Below the pieces are notes generated by a model. That model saw nothing but the letters and a program-made list of their open reading frames with translations. It was not told where the DNA came from and did no database searches. From the NCBI GenBank assembly GCA_934090595.1, contig CAKOJO010000056.1, forward strand, positions 1 to 7,449: 7,449 nucleotides of DNA. The letters run 5' to 3'. Position 1 is the first letter of the stretch; every line of letters starts with the position of its first letter. This stretch comes from an uncultured Bacilli bacterium. GTDB lineage: Bacteria > Bacillota_I > Bacilli_A > RF39 > UBA660. The position numbers were made by a program, and so were the translations under genes. Below, piece by piece: positions 1 through 6,219 of the stretch.

Positions 1-281
1 ATTGTACAAGTAATTTATATGGATATTCTAGTTCTACAGATTGTAAAACAACAAATAACTGGTTAGATAAAAGTGAAACCACATGGTTACTTTCACAAGA
101 TACTACTTTTTATGGTAGTTCAGGTGCATTTGCTATATCAAGTACTGGAAGTGTTAATTATGATGTAAGCACGGGACTTGGCCAATGCAATGTATACCCA
201 GTTCTAACTTTATCATCAAACGTAAAAATATCATCGGGAACAGGTACAAGTTCAGATCCATATCAACTTAGTATCAGTTGA
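1..281 (+). CDS. C-terminal fragment of a surface or minor-pilin-like protein (5' end outside window)
   Basis: The frame beginning at base 3 is open for 92 codons to a TGA at 279-281. No in-frame ATG is needed because the gene enters from the left edge. The residues are typical of an extracellular domain: rich in Ser, Thr, Gly and Asn, with two Trp (NWLDK, TTWLLS) and three Cys (two near the start of the fragment, one in GQCNVYPV). The ending, PVLTLSSNVKISSGTG followed by SSDPYQL, resembles a C-terminal domain I know from many secreted or pilin-like proteins of uncultured Firmicutes, whose N-termini often carry a prepilin-type or other membrane anchor. That comparison is from memory. Its position beside a Tad locus suggests a minor pilin or pilus-linked surface protein, but the N-terminus that would show a leader is not here. 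Coding status is fairly sure; function is not known. Confidence 0.72.
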   Translation, partial: CTSNLYGYSSSTDCKTTNNWLDKSETTWLLSQDTTFYGSSGAFAISSTGSVNYDVSTGLGQCNVYPVLTLSSNVKISSGTGTSSDPYQLSIS

Positions 282-290
282 GTAATTTGA

Positions 291-327
291 GCGAGCCTGC
301 AAGGTAAAATCTTGCGACGAGCAGGAG
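291..327 (+). other. GC-richer inverted-repeat element between convergent genes
   Basis: This stretch is clearly richer in G and C than its surroundings. It contains GCAAG (299-303) facing CTTGC (311-315) around a 7-base loop, and an alternative outer pairing of CCTGC (296-300) with GCAGG (321-325). The two pairings share bases 299-300, so they cannot both form completely. A partial direct repeat, CGAGCCTG and CGAGCAGG, is also present. It lies directly after the stop codon of the surface protein gene and before the AT-rich terminator. It may be a 3'-UTR structure or a copy of a dispersed genomic repeat. No function can be assigned from one copy. Confidence 0.35.
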
Positions 328-346
328 AAAATAAGATTTATAAATT

Positions 347-380
347 AAAAAATAATAGACTTTATTAATCTATTATTTTT
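347..380. terminator. Bidirectional AT-rich intrinsic terminator
   Basis: An A-rich arm (348-359, AAAAATAATAGA) is followed by a 9-base loop and the complementary arm (369-380, TCTATTATTTTT), giving a stem of about 12 bp with one G-C pair. Read rightward it ends in a T run after the surface protein gene; read leftward it ends in T residues after the DUF192 gene. The right arm overlaps the last codons and stop of the DUF192 gene (stop at 365-367). The position between two convergent genes supports a shared terminator, although the stem is weak in G-C. Confidence 0.6.
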
Positions 381-673
381 ATTATATCATTAATTTTATA
401 TTCTTTAGATGTACCCAGTGGTAACTCTAAAGTATGTATTCCTTCTTTTTTAATTATTATTTTATTTCTTTTAACATTTTCTTTTATTAAAACTATTTTA
501 TTATTCTTATCAATCATAATTACATCTATATTCTGTCTCATAAAAAAAGTATGAATAGCATTGCAATTATAAAGTATATATCCTTCTTTAATAGGTTCTT
601 TTCTAAACATTAAACCAATTAATTTATTTATTTTATTAATCTTTAACTTATTATTACCATTTACTAAGTACAT
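365..673 (-). CDS. DUF192 (COG1430) family protein
   Basis: The 102-residue product matches the DUF192 pattern: GLMFR at residues 20-24, a central HTFFMRQNIDVIMID stretch (41-55) equivalent to the family's 'f.M.n..i.lDviFid', and a late LELPLGTSKEYKI segment (82-94) equivalent to 'vlEl..G......i..Gd'. It is near the usual domain length, so it appears complete. No signal peptide is seen, so the protein is probably cytoplasmic, unlike many Gram-negative members. The molecular role of the family is not established. The ATG at 673 is preceded on the minus strand by GGTGAT with suitable spacing. The gene diverges from the pilus operon and shares its upstream region, and it converges on the surface protein gene. 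Family assignment is confident; any link with pili is only positional. Confidence 0.85.
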   Translation of the reverse strand: MYLVNGNNKLKINKINKLIGLMFRKEPIKEGYILYNCNAIHTFFMRQNIDVIMIDKNNKIVLIKENVKRNKIIIKKEGIHTLELPLGTSKEYKINDIIKIID

Positions 674-688
674 CTTATCACCATTTTT

Positions 689-717
689 ATTCTATATCAT
701 TTTTTACATCTTGACAA
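689..717 (-). promoter_or_regulatory. Sigma-A-type promoter of the DUF192 gene
   Basis: On the minus strand a -35 box TTGTCA (717-712) is separated by 17 bases from a -10 box TAGAAT (694-689), just upstream of the DUF192 start codon at 673. The leader would be very short, about ten bases. The -35 box lies on the same bases as the -35 box of the opposite promoter. Confidence 0.6.
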
Positions 718-739
718 TAGTCTAAAAAAATAATAAAAT
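711..739 (+). promoter_or_regulatory. Sigma-A-type promoter of the flp-tad operon
   Basis: A perfect -35 box TTGACA (711-716) is followed by a 17-base spacer and a -10 box TAAAAT (734-739), placing the transcription start near 746. The leader is about 17 bases and contains the ribosome binding site AGGTGAT (754-760) of the pilin gene. No other comparable promoter was seen before the RNA gene promoter at 6938, so this one probably drives the whole operon. Confidence 0.75.
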
Positions 740-762
740 TAATGTAGGAAAATAGGTGATGT

Positions 763-966
763 ATGATGAGACTAAATAATAAAGGTCAAGCTTTAGTAGA
801 ATATGTTTTAATAATTGCATTAATAAGTGTACTTGCTATATCTTTAGTAACATTTTTAGGAGGTTATTTAAAAGATTCTATTACTAAATCATCTTGTGCT
901 TTAGTGGGAGAAGAATATCAAAAAGGTGCTAAAGCTGGAGAAGGTTATTGCGTTGAGAAAAAATAA
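763..966 (+). CDS. flp: Flp-type (type IVb) pilin precursor
   Basis: This 67-residue protein is the likely major pilin subunit. It has the short leader of class IVb prepilins: LNNKG at residues 4-8, a predicted prepilin peptidase cut after Gly8, mature Gln+1, Glu+5 (E13) and Tyr+6 (Y14), then one hydrophobic helix (about 12-34). This QALVEY pattern is the Flp hallmark. The mature part is about 59 residues, normal for Flp. Two cysteines (C45 and C63) in the short C-terminal tail could form a disulfide closing a loop, which I infer from their spacing. AGGTGAT at 754-760 fits the ATG at 763; the next codon (766) is also ATG and would change only one leader residue. The gene is first in the operon, right behind the strong promoter, as expected for the most abundant product. 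Its 3' end overlaps the next gene by 14 bases. Confidence 0.92.
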   Translation: MMRLNNKGQALVEYVLIIALISVLAISLVTFLGGYLKDSITKSSCALVGEEYQKGAKAGEGYCVEKK

Positions 967-1297
967 CAAAGGTCAAGCTTTGGTGGAATTTGTAATTATA
1001 CTTCCAATCATTATCATGATACTATTCATAGTAATAGATTTTGCTTTTGTTTTTTATAACAAAAACAGTCTTGAGGGAGTAATGGATGAAGTATCTTCTT
1101 ATCAACAAAGTGGAAAAAGTTATAATGAAATAAGCGAAATATTAGATTCTGATACCACGATGAAGTATAATTATCAAGGAGATAAACTTGAAATAGTACT
1201 TACTAAAAAAGTAGATCTTATTACACCATTTGCATCATCATTTTTTGAAAATCCATATAAGATAACTACCAAGAGGGTGTTATTTAATGAACAATAA
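953..1297 (+). CDS. tadE: TadE-like pseudopilin, probable TTG start
   Basis: From TTG at 953 the product is 114 residues beginning (M)RKNNKGQALVEF, a short leader with a predicted cut after Gly7, Glu+5 at residue 12, and a hydrophobic helix at about 10-34. The rest is a modest extracytoplasmic domain ending in VDLITPF and a Lys/Arg-rich tail, in keeping with TadE-like minor pilins. The start is chosen because GGAGAAGG (937-944) lies 8 bases upstream and gives the standard leader length. A GTG at 926 would add nine residues and put an unusually long segment before the cut site. The first 14 bases overlap the end of the flp gene, which suggests translational coupling. The product probably acts as a minor or priming pilin processed by the same peptidase as Flp. 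The family is clear from the leader and layout; the exact subtype (TadE or TadF) is not. Confidence 0.8.
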   Translation: MRKNNKGQALVEFVIILPIIIMILFIVIDFAFVFYNKNSLEGVMDEVSSYQQSGKSYNEISEILDSDTTMKYNYQGDKLEIVLTKKVDLITPFASSFFENPYKITTKRVLFNEQ

Positions 1298-1646
1298 AGG
1301 TCAGTCGTTAGTATTATTTGTCTTTTTAATACCAGTATTTATTGCAATATTTGCTTATATATTTGATACTTGCTATATCAAAATAAATGATAATAAACTA
1401 GATAATCTTACATCAATTGCAATGAATTATGTTTTAATGGATAAAGACAAAATAGAAATAGAACAATTAATATTAGACAACGATGCTGATGTTAAAATAA
1501 TAAATATTACAAATAGTGAAGTACATCTAAAAAAAGAAGTAGATTCAATATTTGGTTCTATTATTGGAATAAAAAAATACAACTTAGATTCTGTATGTAC
1601 AGGATATGTTGATTCAAACAATAAAATAAGAATAAAGAAGGGTTAA
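1287..1646 (+). CDS. Second TadE/TadG-like pseudopilin-like membrane protein lacking Glu+5
   Basis: This 119-residue product begins MNNKGQSLVLF, clearly related to the two preceding leaders, with a hydrophobic segment at about residues 7-28 and a soluble C-terminal domain of about 90 residues. The NNKG-Q cut site is kept, but the residue at +5 is Leu10 instead of Glu. Glu+5 is conserved in most prepilins and helps N-methylation and subunit docking, so this protein may sit at the tip or base, or remain as a membrane-anchored assembly factor. GAGGGTG (1273-1279) precedes the ATG at a good distance. The start lies inside the previous gene (11-base overlap), and the stop is two bases from the tadZ start, so coupling in the operon is likely. 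One cysteine lies in the first helix end and one near the C-terminus. The name TadG is not given because the long TadG domain is absent. Confidence 0.72.
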   Translation: MNNKGQSLVLFVFLIPVFIAIFAYIFDTCYIKINDNKLDNLTSIAMNYVLMDKDKIEIEQLILDNDADVKIINITNSEVHLKKEVDSIFGSIIGIKKYNLDSVCTGYVDSNNKIRIKKG

Positions 1647-1648
1647 TT

Positions 1649-2395
1649 ATGAAAAAGGATAAAGGAAAAATAATCGCGGTAACTTCCACAACGGGTGGAG
1701 TAGGAAAAACTATTACAACACTTAATTTAGCGGGATCTTACCATTTACTTGGATATAAAGTTTTAATTATTGATTTTGATTTATTCGGGGGAGACATTGC
1801 TCTTTCTTTAAACTTAAAATGTGATAAAACAGTATTTAATCTAGTTCTTGATTTATCTAATAATAGGTATGAAAAAGTTGAAGACTATATCTATAAATAC
1901 AATGATAATATTGATATAATTTCTGCTCCAAAAGATCCTAGACAAGCTAATAAGATTGATTCTAAATATATTCCTTTAATCCTAGATAGTGTTTTATATA
2001 AATATGATGCTATTCTTATAGATACTACTCATGTTTTAAATGAAACTAATATTATTTTATTCGATAATTCTGATAGCATATTAGTTCTATTTAGTAATGA
2101 TTTATACTCACTTAAAAATACTAGAACTTTTATATCAATATTAAAAGATGCTAATTATACTAATTATTCCACTGTATTAAATGAATCAATACTAGGTAGA
2201 AACTATTATAATTCTTATGATATGAGAACTATTATTAAATCTAATATAGACTTTACTATACCTAAAACACTTCATTTTAGTAAAATAGATAAAGTAATAT
2301 CATCAGGACAAATACCTATTTTATTAAATAATAGAAAAGATAATAAACATTATGAATTGATTGCAAAAAAACTTATTGAGGAGGTGTCTAAATGA
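1649..2395 (+). CDS. tadZ: TadZ/CpaE-like ParA/MinD-family ATPase of the pilus system
   Basis: This 248-residue protein is a P-loop ATPase of the ParA/MinD group. TadZ/CpaE members place the Tad pilus machine at a site in the cell. Visible motifs are a deviant Walker A at residues 14-21 (TTGGVGKT), the A' motif IDFD at 41-44, and Walker B AILIDT at 121-126. ISAPKDP at 91-97 matches a segment common in CpaE-type proteins. Two features are odd. Thr15 stands where the signature lysine (KGGxGKT) is normally found, although the P-loop Lys20 is kept. The protein also starts directly with the ATPase, with no N-terminal receiver-like domain as in classical CpaE/TadZ. AGAAGGG (1636-1642) precedes the ATG. 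The end overlaps tadA by four bases (ATGA). Placement just before tadA supports the TadZ call over a chromosome-partition ParA. Confidence 0.88.
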   Translation: MKKDKGKIIAVTSTTGGVGKTITTLNLAGSYHLLGYKVLIIDFDLFGGDIALSLNLKCDKTVFNLVLDLSNNRYEKVEDYIYKYNDNIDIISAPKDPRQANKIDSKYIPLILDSVLYKYDAILIDTTHVLNETNIILFDNSDSILVLFSNDLYSLKNTRTFISILKDANYTNYSTVLNESILGRNYYNSYDMRTIIKSNIDFTIPKTLHFSKIDKVISSGQIPILLNNRKDNKHYELIAKKLIEEVSK

Positions 2396-3729
2396 GAAAA
2401 ACACTTTCTGAGTTATTTGAAATAGAAAATAAAAAAAGTAATTACATTAATACTGAAGTTAGTGATTACAGTGTTTTTAAAGATAAAAACTTATTAGATT
2501 CTCTAAGAAATAAAATAATACAAAATATAATAGATAATGATTTATCAGATAGTAAATATCTTGAAGAATACATTAATGATGAAATTAATACATCGCTCGA
2601 AGGATATGATTTAACTAATTTAGAAAGAAACCATATATTTAACTTAATTGAAAATGAAATAAATGGATATGGTCCAATTACTGAGTTATTAGATGATAAA
2701 AGTATTACTGAAATAATGGTTAATGCACCAGATGAAATATATATTGAAATAGATGGTAAAATTATTAAAGATGACTCTGTTTCATTTATAAATGATGAAC
2801 ATATTATAAGAACAATTCAAAGAATGATTCAACCGCTTGGTAGAACTATAGATATAGCTAATCCTATGGTCGACTCAAGACTTAGTGATGGTTCCAGAAT
2901 TAATGCTGTAATACCACCGCTTGCTCTTAATGGACCAGTGCTTACTATAAGAAAGTTTAAAGAAAACTTATCTACCGCGGATGACTTAATTAGAAATGGT
3001 ACATTTACACCATATATGGCAAGATTCTTAGATGCATGTGTAAGAGCTAAACTTAATATATTAGTATGTGGTGGAACTGGTTCTGGTAAAACTACAGTAC
3101 TTAATGTTTTATCATCATTCATACCAGGAGATGAAAGAATTATTACAATCGAAGATGCAGCAGAGTTAAAACTAAAACAAAATCATGTTATTTCTCTAGA
3201 AACTAGAACAATGAACTATGAAAAAGAAGGAGAAGTAACAATAAGAGATTTAGTAATAAATTCCCTTCGTATGAGACCAGATCGTATAATCGTCGGAGAA
3301 GTACGTGGTAAAGAAGCATTTGACATGTTACAAGCAATGAATACAGGACATGAAGGTTCTTTATCAACACTACATGCTAATGGCGCAGCAGATGCATTAA
3401 ATAGATTAGAAACAATGGTACTTATGGCAGGTATTCAAATACCAGTGCTAGCAATAAGAGAATATATAGAAAATGCTATTGATATAGTAGTCAATATAGA
3501 AAGATTATCAGATGGTAAAAGAAAAATTACTTCAATATGTGAAGTATGTGGACTAAAAGAAGATAGAATTAATTTAAAAGAAATATTTGCATTCAAACAA
3601 AAAGGTCTTACTGAAAGTGGTGAAGTAAATGGTTCATTTGTTTTATACAAGTATGTTCCTAAAGTATATAGTAAGATCAAAAGCAAAGGTATAACAGATG
3701 TAGATGATATATTTGAAAAATTAATGTAA
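2392..3729 (+). CDS. tadA: TadA/CpaF-type secretion/pilus assembly ATPase
   Basis: This 445-residue protein is the cytoplasmic motor of the Tad pilus, a GspE/VirB11-type hexameric ATPase that drives pilin assembly through TadB and TadC. The N-terminal ~85 residues are charged and helical. The N-terminal nucleotide-binding lobe follows, with ITEIMVNAP near 104-112 and a loop rich in DSRLSDGSRINA near 161-172. The RecA-like core has Walker A GGTGSGKT (227-234), the Asp box with ITIEDAAEL (E254, D255), Walker B IIVGEVRG (E303) and the His box GHEGSLSTLHANG (319-331, with H320 and H328). All catalytic motifs are intact and the length is normal for CpaF. GAGGAGGTG just upstream is an excellent ribosome binding site inside the end of tadZ. 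It overlaps tadZ by four bases, indicating coupled translation of the two ATPases. Confidence 0.96.
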   Translation: MRKTLSELFEIENKKSNYINTEVSDYSVFKDKNLLDSLRNKIIQNIIDNDLSDSKYLEEYINDEINTSLEGYDLTNLERNHIFNLIENEINGYGPITELLDDKSITEIMVNAPDEIYIEIDGKIIKDDSVSFINDEHIIRTIQRMIQPLGRTIDIANPMVDSRLSDGSRINAVIPPLALNGPVLTIRKFKENLSTADDLIRNGTFTPYMARFLDACVRAKLNILVCGGTGSGKTTVLNVLSSFIPGDERIITIEDAAELKLKQNHVISLETRTMNYEKEGEVTIRDLVINSLRMRPDRIIVGEVRGKEAFDMLQAMNTGHEGSLSTLHANGAADALNRLETMVLMAGIQIPVLAIREYIENAIDIVVNIERLSDGKRKITSICEVCGLKEDRINLKEIFAFKQKGLTESGEVNGSFVLYKYVPKVYSKIKSKGITDVDDIFEKLM

Positions 3730-3748
3730 TAGAAAGGAGACAATAACT

Positions 3749-4750
3749 ATGGAAAAATTATATATTACACTGCAATTTATAATAATTTTAGTAATAATTA
3801 TTGTCTTTTTACTAACTCTAAAAATACTTAATTCAATATCAAAAGAAAAAAGAATATCTAACTTTTCTATTACAGCTTTATCAGATAAACCAATATCATT
3901 TATAGAAAAATTACAAAACTTATATTACTCAGTTATTAAATCAATTAGTAAAACTATTAGTAAAAGTAAAGTTTGTAATGACTATAGTAAAAAATATGAA
4001 AAATTCGTAGTAGTAGATGATATACATAAACAAACTAGTATGGACTTTATATCTAAAAAGATATTATTTTCAATACTTGCAGTACTTTTAAGTATAATAT
4101 CTAACATATTAAAGTTTAAAATGTTTTCGTTCTTTCAAATACTAATATCATTCTTATTTGGTTTCTTTATTCTTGATATATTCTTAAAAATACGAGAAAA
4201 GAAAGACGAAAAAAGAATAGAACAAGACTTTTTAAAAGCAGTTATTATTATGAATAATGCTTTTAAATCTGGAAGAAGTATAATGCAAGCAGTAGAGTTA
4301 GTATCAACAGAATTAGAAGGTCCAATTAGTAATGAATTTAAAAAAATATTAATAGATTTAACCTATGGATTAGAATTAGAAGTAGTATTTGATAGATTTG
4401 CTTCTCGTGTTAAATTAGAAGAAGTAAAATATATGGCATCATCTTTAGTAATATTAAATGAAACTGGTGGTAAAATTACTAAAATATTCTCATCTATTGA
4501 AAGAAGTTTTATAGAAAGAAAAAGAATAAAAGATGAAATGAACTCAACTCTTGCACTATCTAATTTTGTATTTAAAGTACTCGTTGCAATTCCATTTATA
4601 ATATTTGTACTTATTTATTTTATGGATCCTACTTACTTTATACCCCTTATTAAAGAACCACTTGGTAATCTAATATTAGTTTTAATAATTCTAATATATA
4701 TAATATACATAATACTAGTAAAGAAAATAGTAAAGATAAGAGAGTGGTAA
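3749..4750 (+). CDS. tadB: TadB-like inner platform protein (T2SSF domain)
   Basis: This 333-residue membrane protein fits TadB, one of two platform proteins on which TadA acts. Predicted membrane helices lie at about residues 8-27, 104-122, 132-150, 276-298 and 308-327. The cytoplasmic T2SSF-type domain (about 160-270) contains AFKSGRSIMQAVELV (181-195) and the NETGGKI turn (247-253 region), both typical of the TadB/GspF family, where a short helix pair around 'l.aG.sl.qAl' and a 'gG.la..l' turn recur. The length matches TadB rather than the shorter TadC. AAAGGAG (3733-3739) is nine bases before the ATG. It follows tadA after a 19-base gap and is one base from tadC. Assignment to TadB rather than TadC rests on gene order, length and helix count. 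Confidence 0.9.
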   Translation: MEKLYITLQFIIILVIIIVFLLTLKILNSISKEKRISNFSITALSDKPISFIEKLQNLYYSVIKSISKTISKSKVCNDYSKKYEKFVVVDDIHKQTSMDFISKKILFSILAVLLSIISNILKFKMFSFFQILISFLFGFFILDIFLKIREKKDEKRIEQDFLKAVIIMNNAFKSGRSIMQAVELVSTELEGPISNEFKKILIDLTYGLELEVVFDRFASRVKLEEVKYMASSLVILNETGGKITKIFSSIERSFIERKRIKDEMNSTLALSNFVFKVLVAIPFIIFVLIYFMDPTYFIPLIKEPLGNLILVLIILIYIIYIILVKKIVKIREW

Positions 4751-4751
4751 C

Positions 4752-5456
4752 ATGAAAAATAAAAAAAATATTATAGAATATAAAATATATAGTGCAAAAC
4801 AAATTAAAAAGATGCAAGAAAAAGTTGCATATTTAGGAATAGACTCTAAATATGATGCAATAAAATTATTAAATATTAGATTAGTGTCTTCTATTTTAGT
4901 CTTTTTTGTGATATTATATTTCTTGAGTTTTGGTTACTTACTCGCACCAATTATTGCATTTTTAGTATATGTATTATTTATACCAATTGTACTAGATACT
5001 AAAATTAATGAAAAAAGAAAAGTACTAGAACAAGATGCACTTTATTTCTTTGAAGTATTTGCACTTTCTCTTGAAGCGGGAAGAACTATTAAAACATCAC
5101 TAGAAATAACTTCAAGAAATATAGATTCATCTTTATCATTAGAAATTCAAAAAGTATTAAAAGGCATAACACTTGGAAAGGATTTAAATAGTTCTTTAGA
5201 CGATTTAAGAAAGAGAATACCTAGTGATACAGTAAATAATATTATACTAAATATTCAACAAGCTAATACTTTTGGTAATGATATAGTAGAAACTATGTAT
5301 AATCAAATAGACTATTTAAGAGAAAAAAGAGTGTTAGAAACTAAGGCAATAATTAGTAAAATGCCAGTAAAAATAAGTATAGTATCAGTAATATTTTTTA
5401 TACCATTATTACTATTACTGTTACTTGGACCAATGTTAATTAAACTACTTAGTTAA
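4752..5456 (+). CDS. tadC: TadC-like platform protein (T2SSF domain), short
   Basis: This 234-residue membrane protein is the partner of TadB in the pilus assembly platform. It has a pair of helices at about 43-60 and 62-82, a cytoplasmic T2SSF domain (about 90-200) with ALSLEAGRTIKTSLEI (104-119) and the turn ANTFGNDIVETM (171-182), and a final helix at about 207-231 that ends almost at the C-terminus. Classical TadC proteins are nearer 280-320 residues; here the N-terminal part before the first helix pair is only about 42 residues and the C-terminus is minimal. The ribosome binding site is weak (AGAGTGG at 4740-4746) and the start is one base after the tadB stop, so translation probably depends on coupling with tadB. 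Its stop codon is built into the AAGGAGG site of yebC. Confidence 0.88.
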   Translation: MKNKKNIIEYKIYSAKQIKKMQEKVAYLGIDSKYDAIKLLNIRLVSSILVFFVILYFLSFGYLLAPIIAFLVYVLFIPIVLDTKINEKRKVLEQDALYFFEVFALSLEAGRTIKTSLEITSRNIDSSLSLEIQKVLKGITLGKDLNSSLDDLRKRIPSDTVNNIILNIQQANTFGNDIVETMYNQIDYLREKRVLETKAIISKMPVKISIVSVIFFIPLLLLLLLGPMLIKLLS

Positions 5457-5467
5457 GGAGGAATAAA

Positions 5468-6193
5468 ATGAGTGGACATTCAAAATGGGCAACAATTAAA
5501 AGAAAAAAAGGTTTAATAGATGCAGAAAGAAGTAAAGTATTTCAAAAACTTACTAAAGAAATCTATGTAGCCGCTAAAGGAGGAGACAAGAATCCTGATA
5601 ATAATCCTTCACTTAGAATGATTATTGATAAAGCAAAAGCAGAAAATATGCCAAAAGATAGAATACAAGCTGCTATTGATAAAGCACATAATGCTAGTGA
5701 TTCTACCAATTATGAAGCAGTAAGATATGAAGGATATGGACCAAATGGAGTAGCAGTTATGGTAGATTGCCTAACAGATAATAGAAATAGAACTGCTAGT
5801 ATGGTACGTGCTGCATTTACTAAACGTGGAGGTAACTTAGGTACTGATGGATCAGTTAGTTATATGTTTGAAAAGAAAGGTGTTATAGTACTACCTAAAA
5901 CATATAATGAAGACGATGTAATGATGATTGCATTAGATAATGATGCATTAGACTTCTTAGTAGAAGATGATTCATATGTTATTTATACTACTTTTGAAAA
6001 CTTTATTAATATGAATAAAGCTTTAGAAGATTCAGGTATTGAAGATAGAATAATGAATGAAGTTAGATTTATACCTAATATGACTGTATCTTTAGATGAA
6101 GCACATAAAGAAAAAATATATAACTTAGTTGATGCACTAGAAGACATCGAAGATGTTCAAGATGTATATACTAATTTAAATGAAGAAGAATAG
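5468..6193 (+). CDS. yebC: YebC/PmpR (TACO1) family translation factor
   Basis: The 241-residue product begins MSGHSKWATIKRKKG, the unmistakable start of the YebC family, and continues with AERSKVFQKLTKEI (19-32), GGDKNPDNNPSLR (38-50), KAENMPKDRI (57-66) and YEGYGPNGVAVMVDCLTDN (87-105), followed by RTASMVRAAF and GGNLGTDGSVSYMF. The length is normal. The GHSKW form is that of the YebC_I group. The family was long annotated as a transcription regulator; later work on it and on mitochondrial TACO1 supports a role on the ribosome, helping translation through difficult stretches such as polyproline. I rely on memory for that. AAGGAGG (5455-5461 region) overlaps the tadC stop, so ribosomes finishing tadC could restart here. 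It is a housekeeping gene, not part of the known Tad set, and may be co-transcribed with the pilus genes. Confidence 0.97.
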   Translation: MSGHSKWATIKRKKGLIDAERSKVFQKLTKEIYVAAKGGDKNPDNNPSLRMIIDKAKAENMPKDRIQAAIDKAHNASDSTNYEAVRYEGYGPNGVAVMVDCLTDNRNRTASMVRAAFTKRGGNLGTDGSVSYMFEKKGVIVLPKTYNEDDVMMIALDNDALDFLVEDDSYVIYTTFENFINMNKALEDSGIEDRIMNEVRFIPNMTVSLDEAHKEKIYNLVDALEDIEDVQDVYTNLNEEE

Positions 6194-6208
6194 AAATATT
6201 CTTTTTTT
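6183..6208 (+). terminator. Weak intrinsic terminator or attenuator at the yebC stop
   Basis: AAGAATA (6186-6192) pairs with TATTCTT (6197-6203) around a GAAA loop, and seven T residues follow the C at 6201 (6202-6208). The stem contains the yebC stop codon and only one G-C pair. It could cut transcription partly before tcdA, whose ribosome binding site GGAGG starts at 6211. The low stability makes partial rather than full termination more likely. Confidence 0.45.
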
Positions 6209-6219
6209 ATGGAGGCAAT

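Noticed and set aside
279..365. Reading TGA as Trp (code 4), which would extend the surface protein gene past 281
   Set aside because: TGG is used for Trp throughout, tadZ also ends at a TGA that overlaps a well-placed tadA start, and no confident gene contains an in-frame TGA.
926..952. GTG at 926 as start of the TadE-like gene
   Set aside because: It would lengthen the leader before NNKG by nine residues and deepen the overlap with flp. TTG at 953 has a better-spaced GGAGAAGG site and gives a standard short leader.
1427..1621. 64-codon minus-strand frame inside the second pseudopilin gene
   Set aside because: It is antisense to a well-supported gene and shows no family motif.
2829..3122. 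97-codon minus-strand frame inside tadA
   Set aside because: It lies antisense to conserved tadA motifs including Walker A; it is a shadow of the real gene.
3435..3743. 102-codon minus-strand frame across the end of tadA
   Set aside because: Antisense to the conserved tadA C-terminus and the tadB ribosome binding site, with no recognisable motif.
763..5456. Competence or DNA-uptake pilus, or classical type II secretion, as the nature of the operon
   Set aside because: The short Flp pilin with QALVEY, the TadE-like genes, the ParA-type TadZ and two separate short T2SSF proteins are specific to Tad systems; com and gsp loci have one longer F protein and no TadZ.
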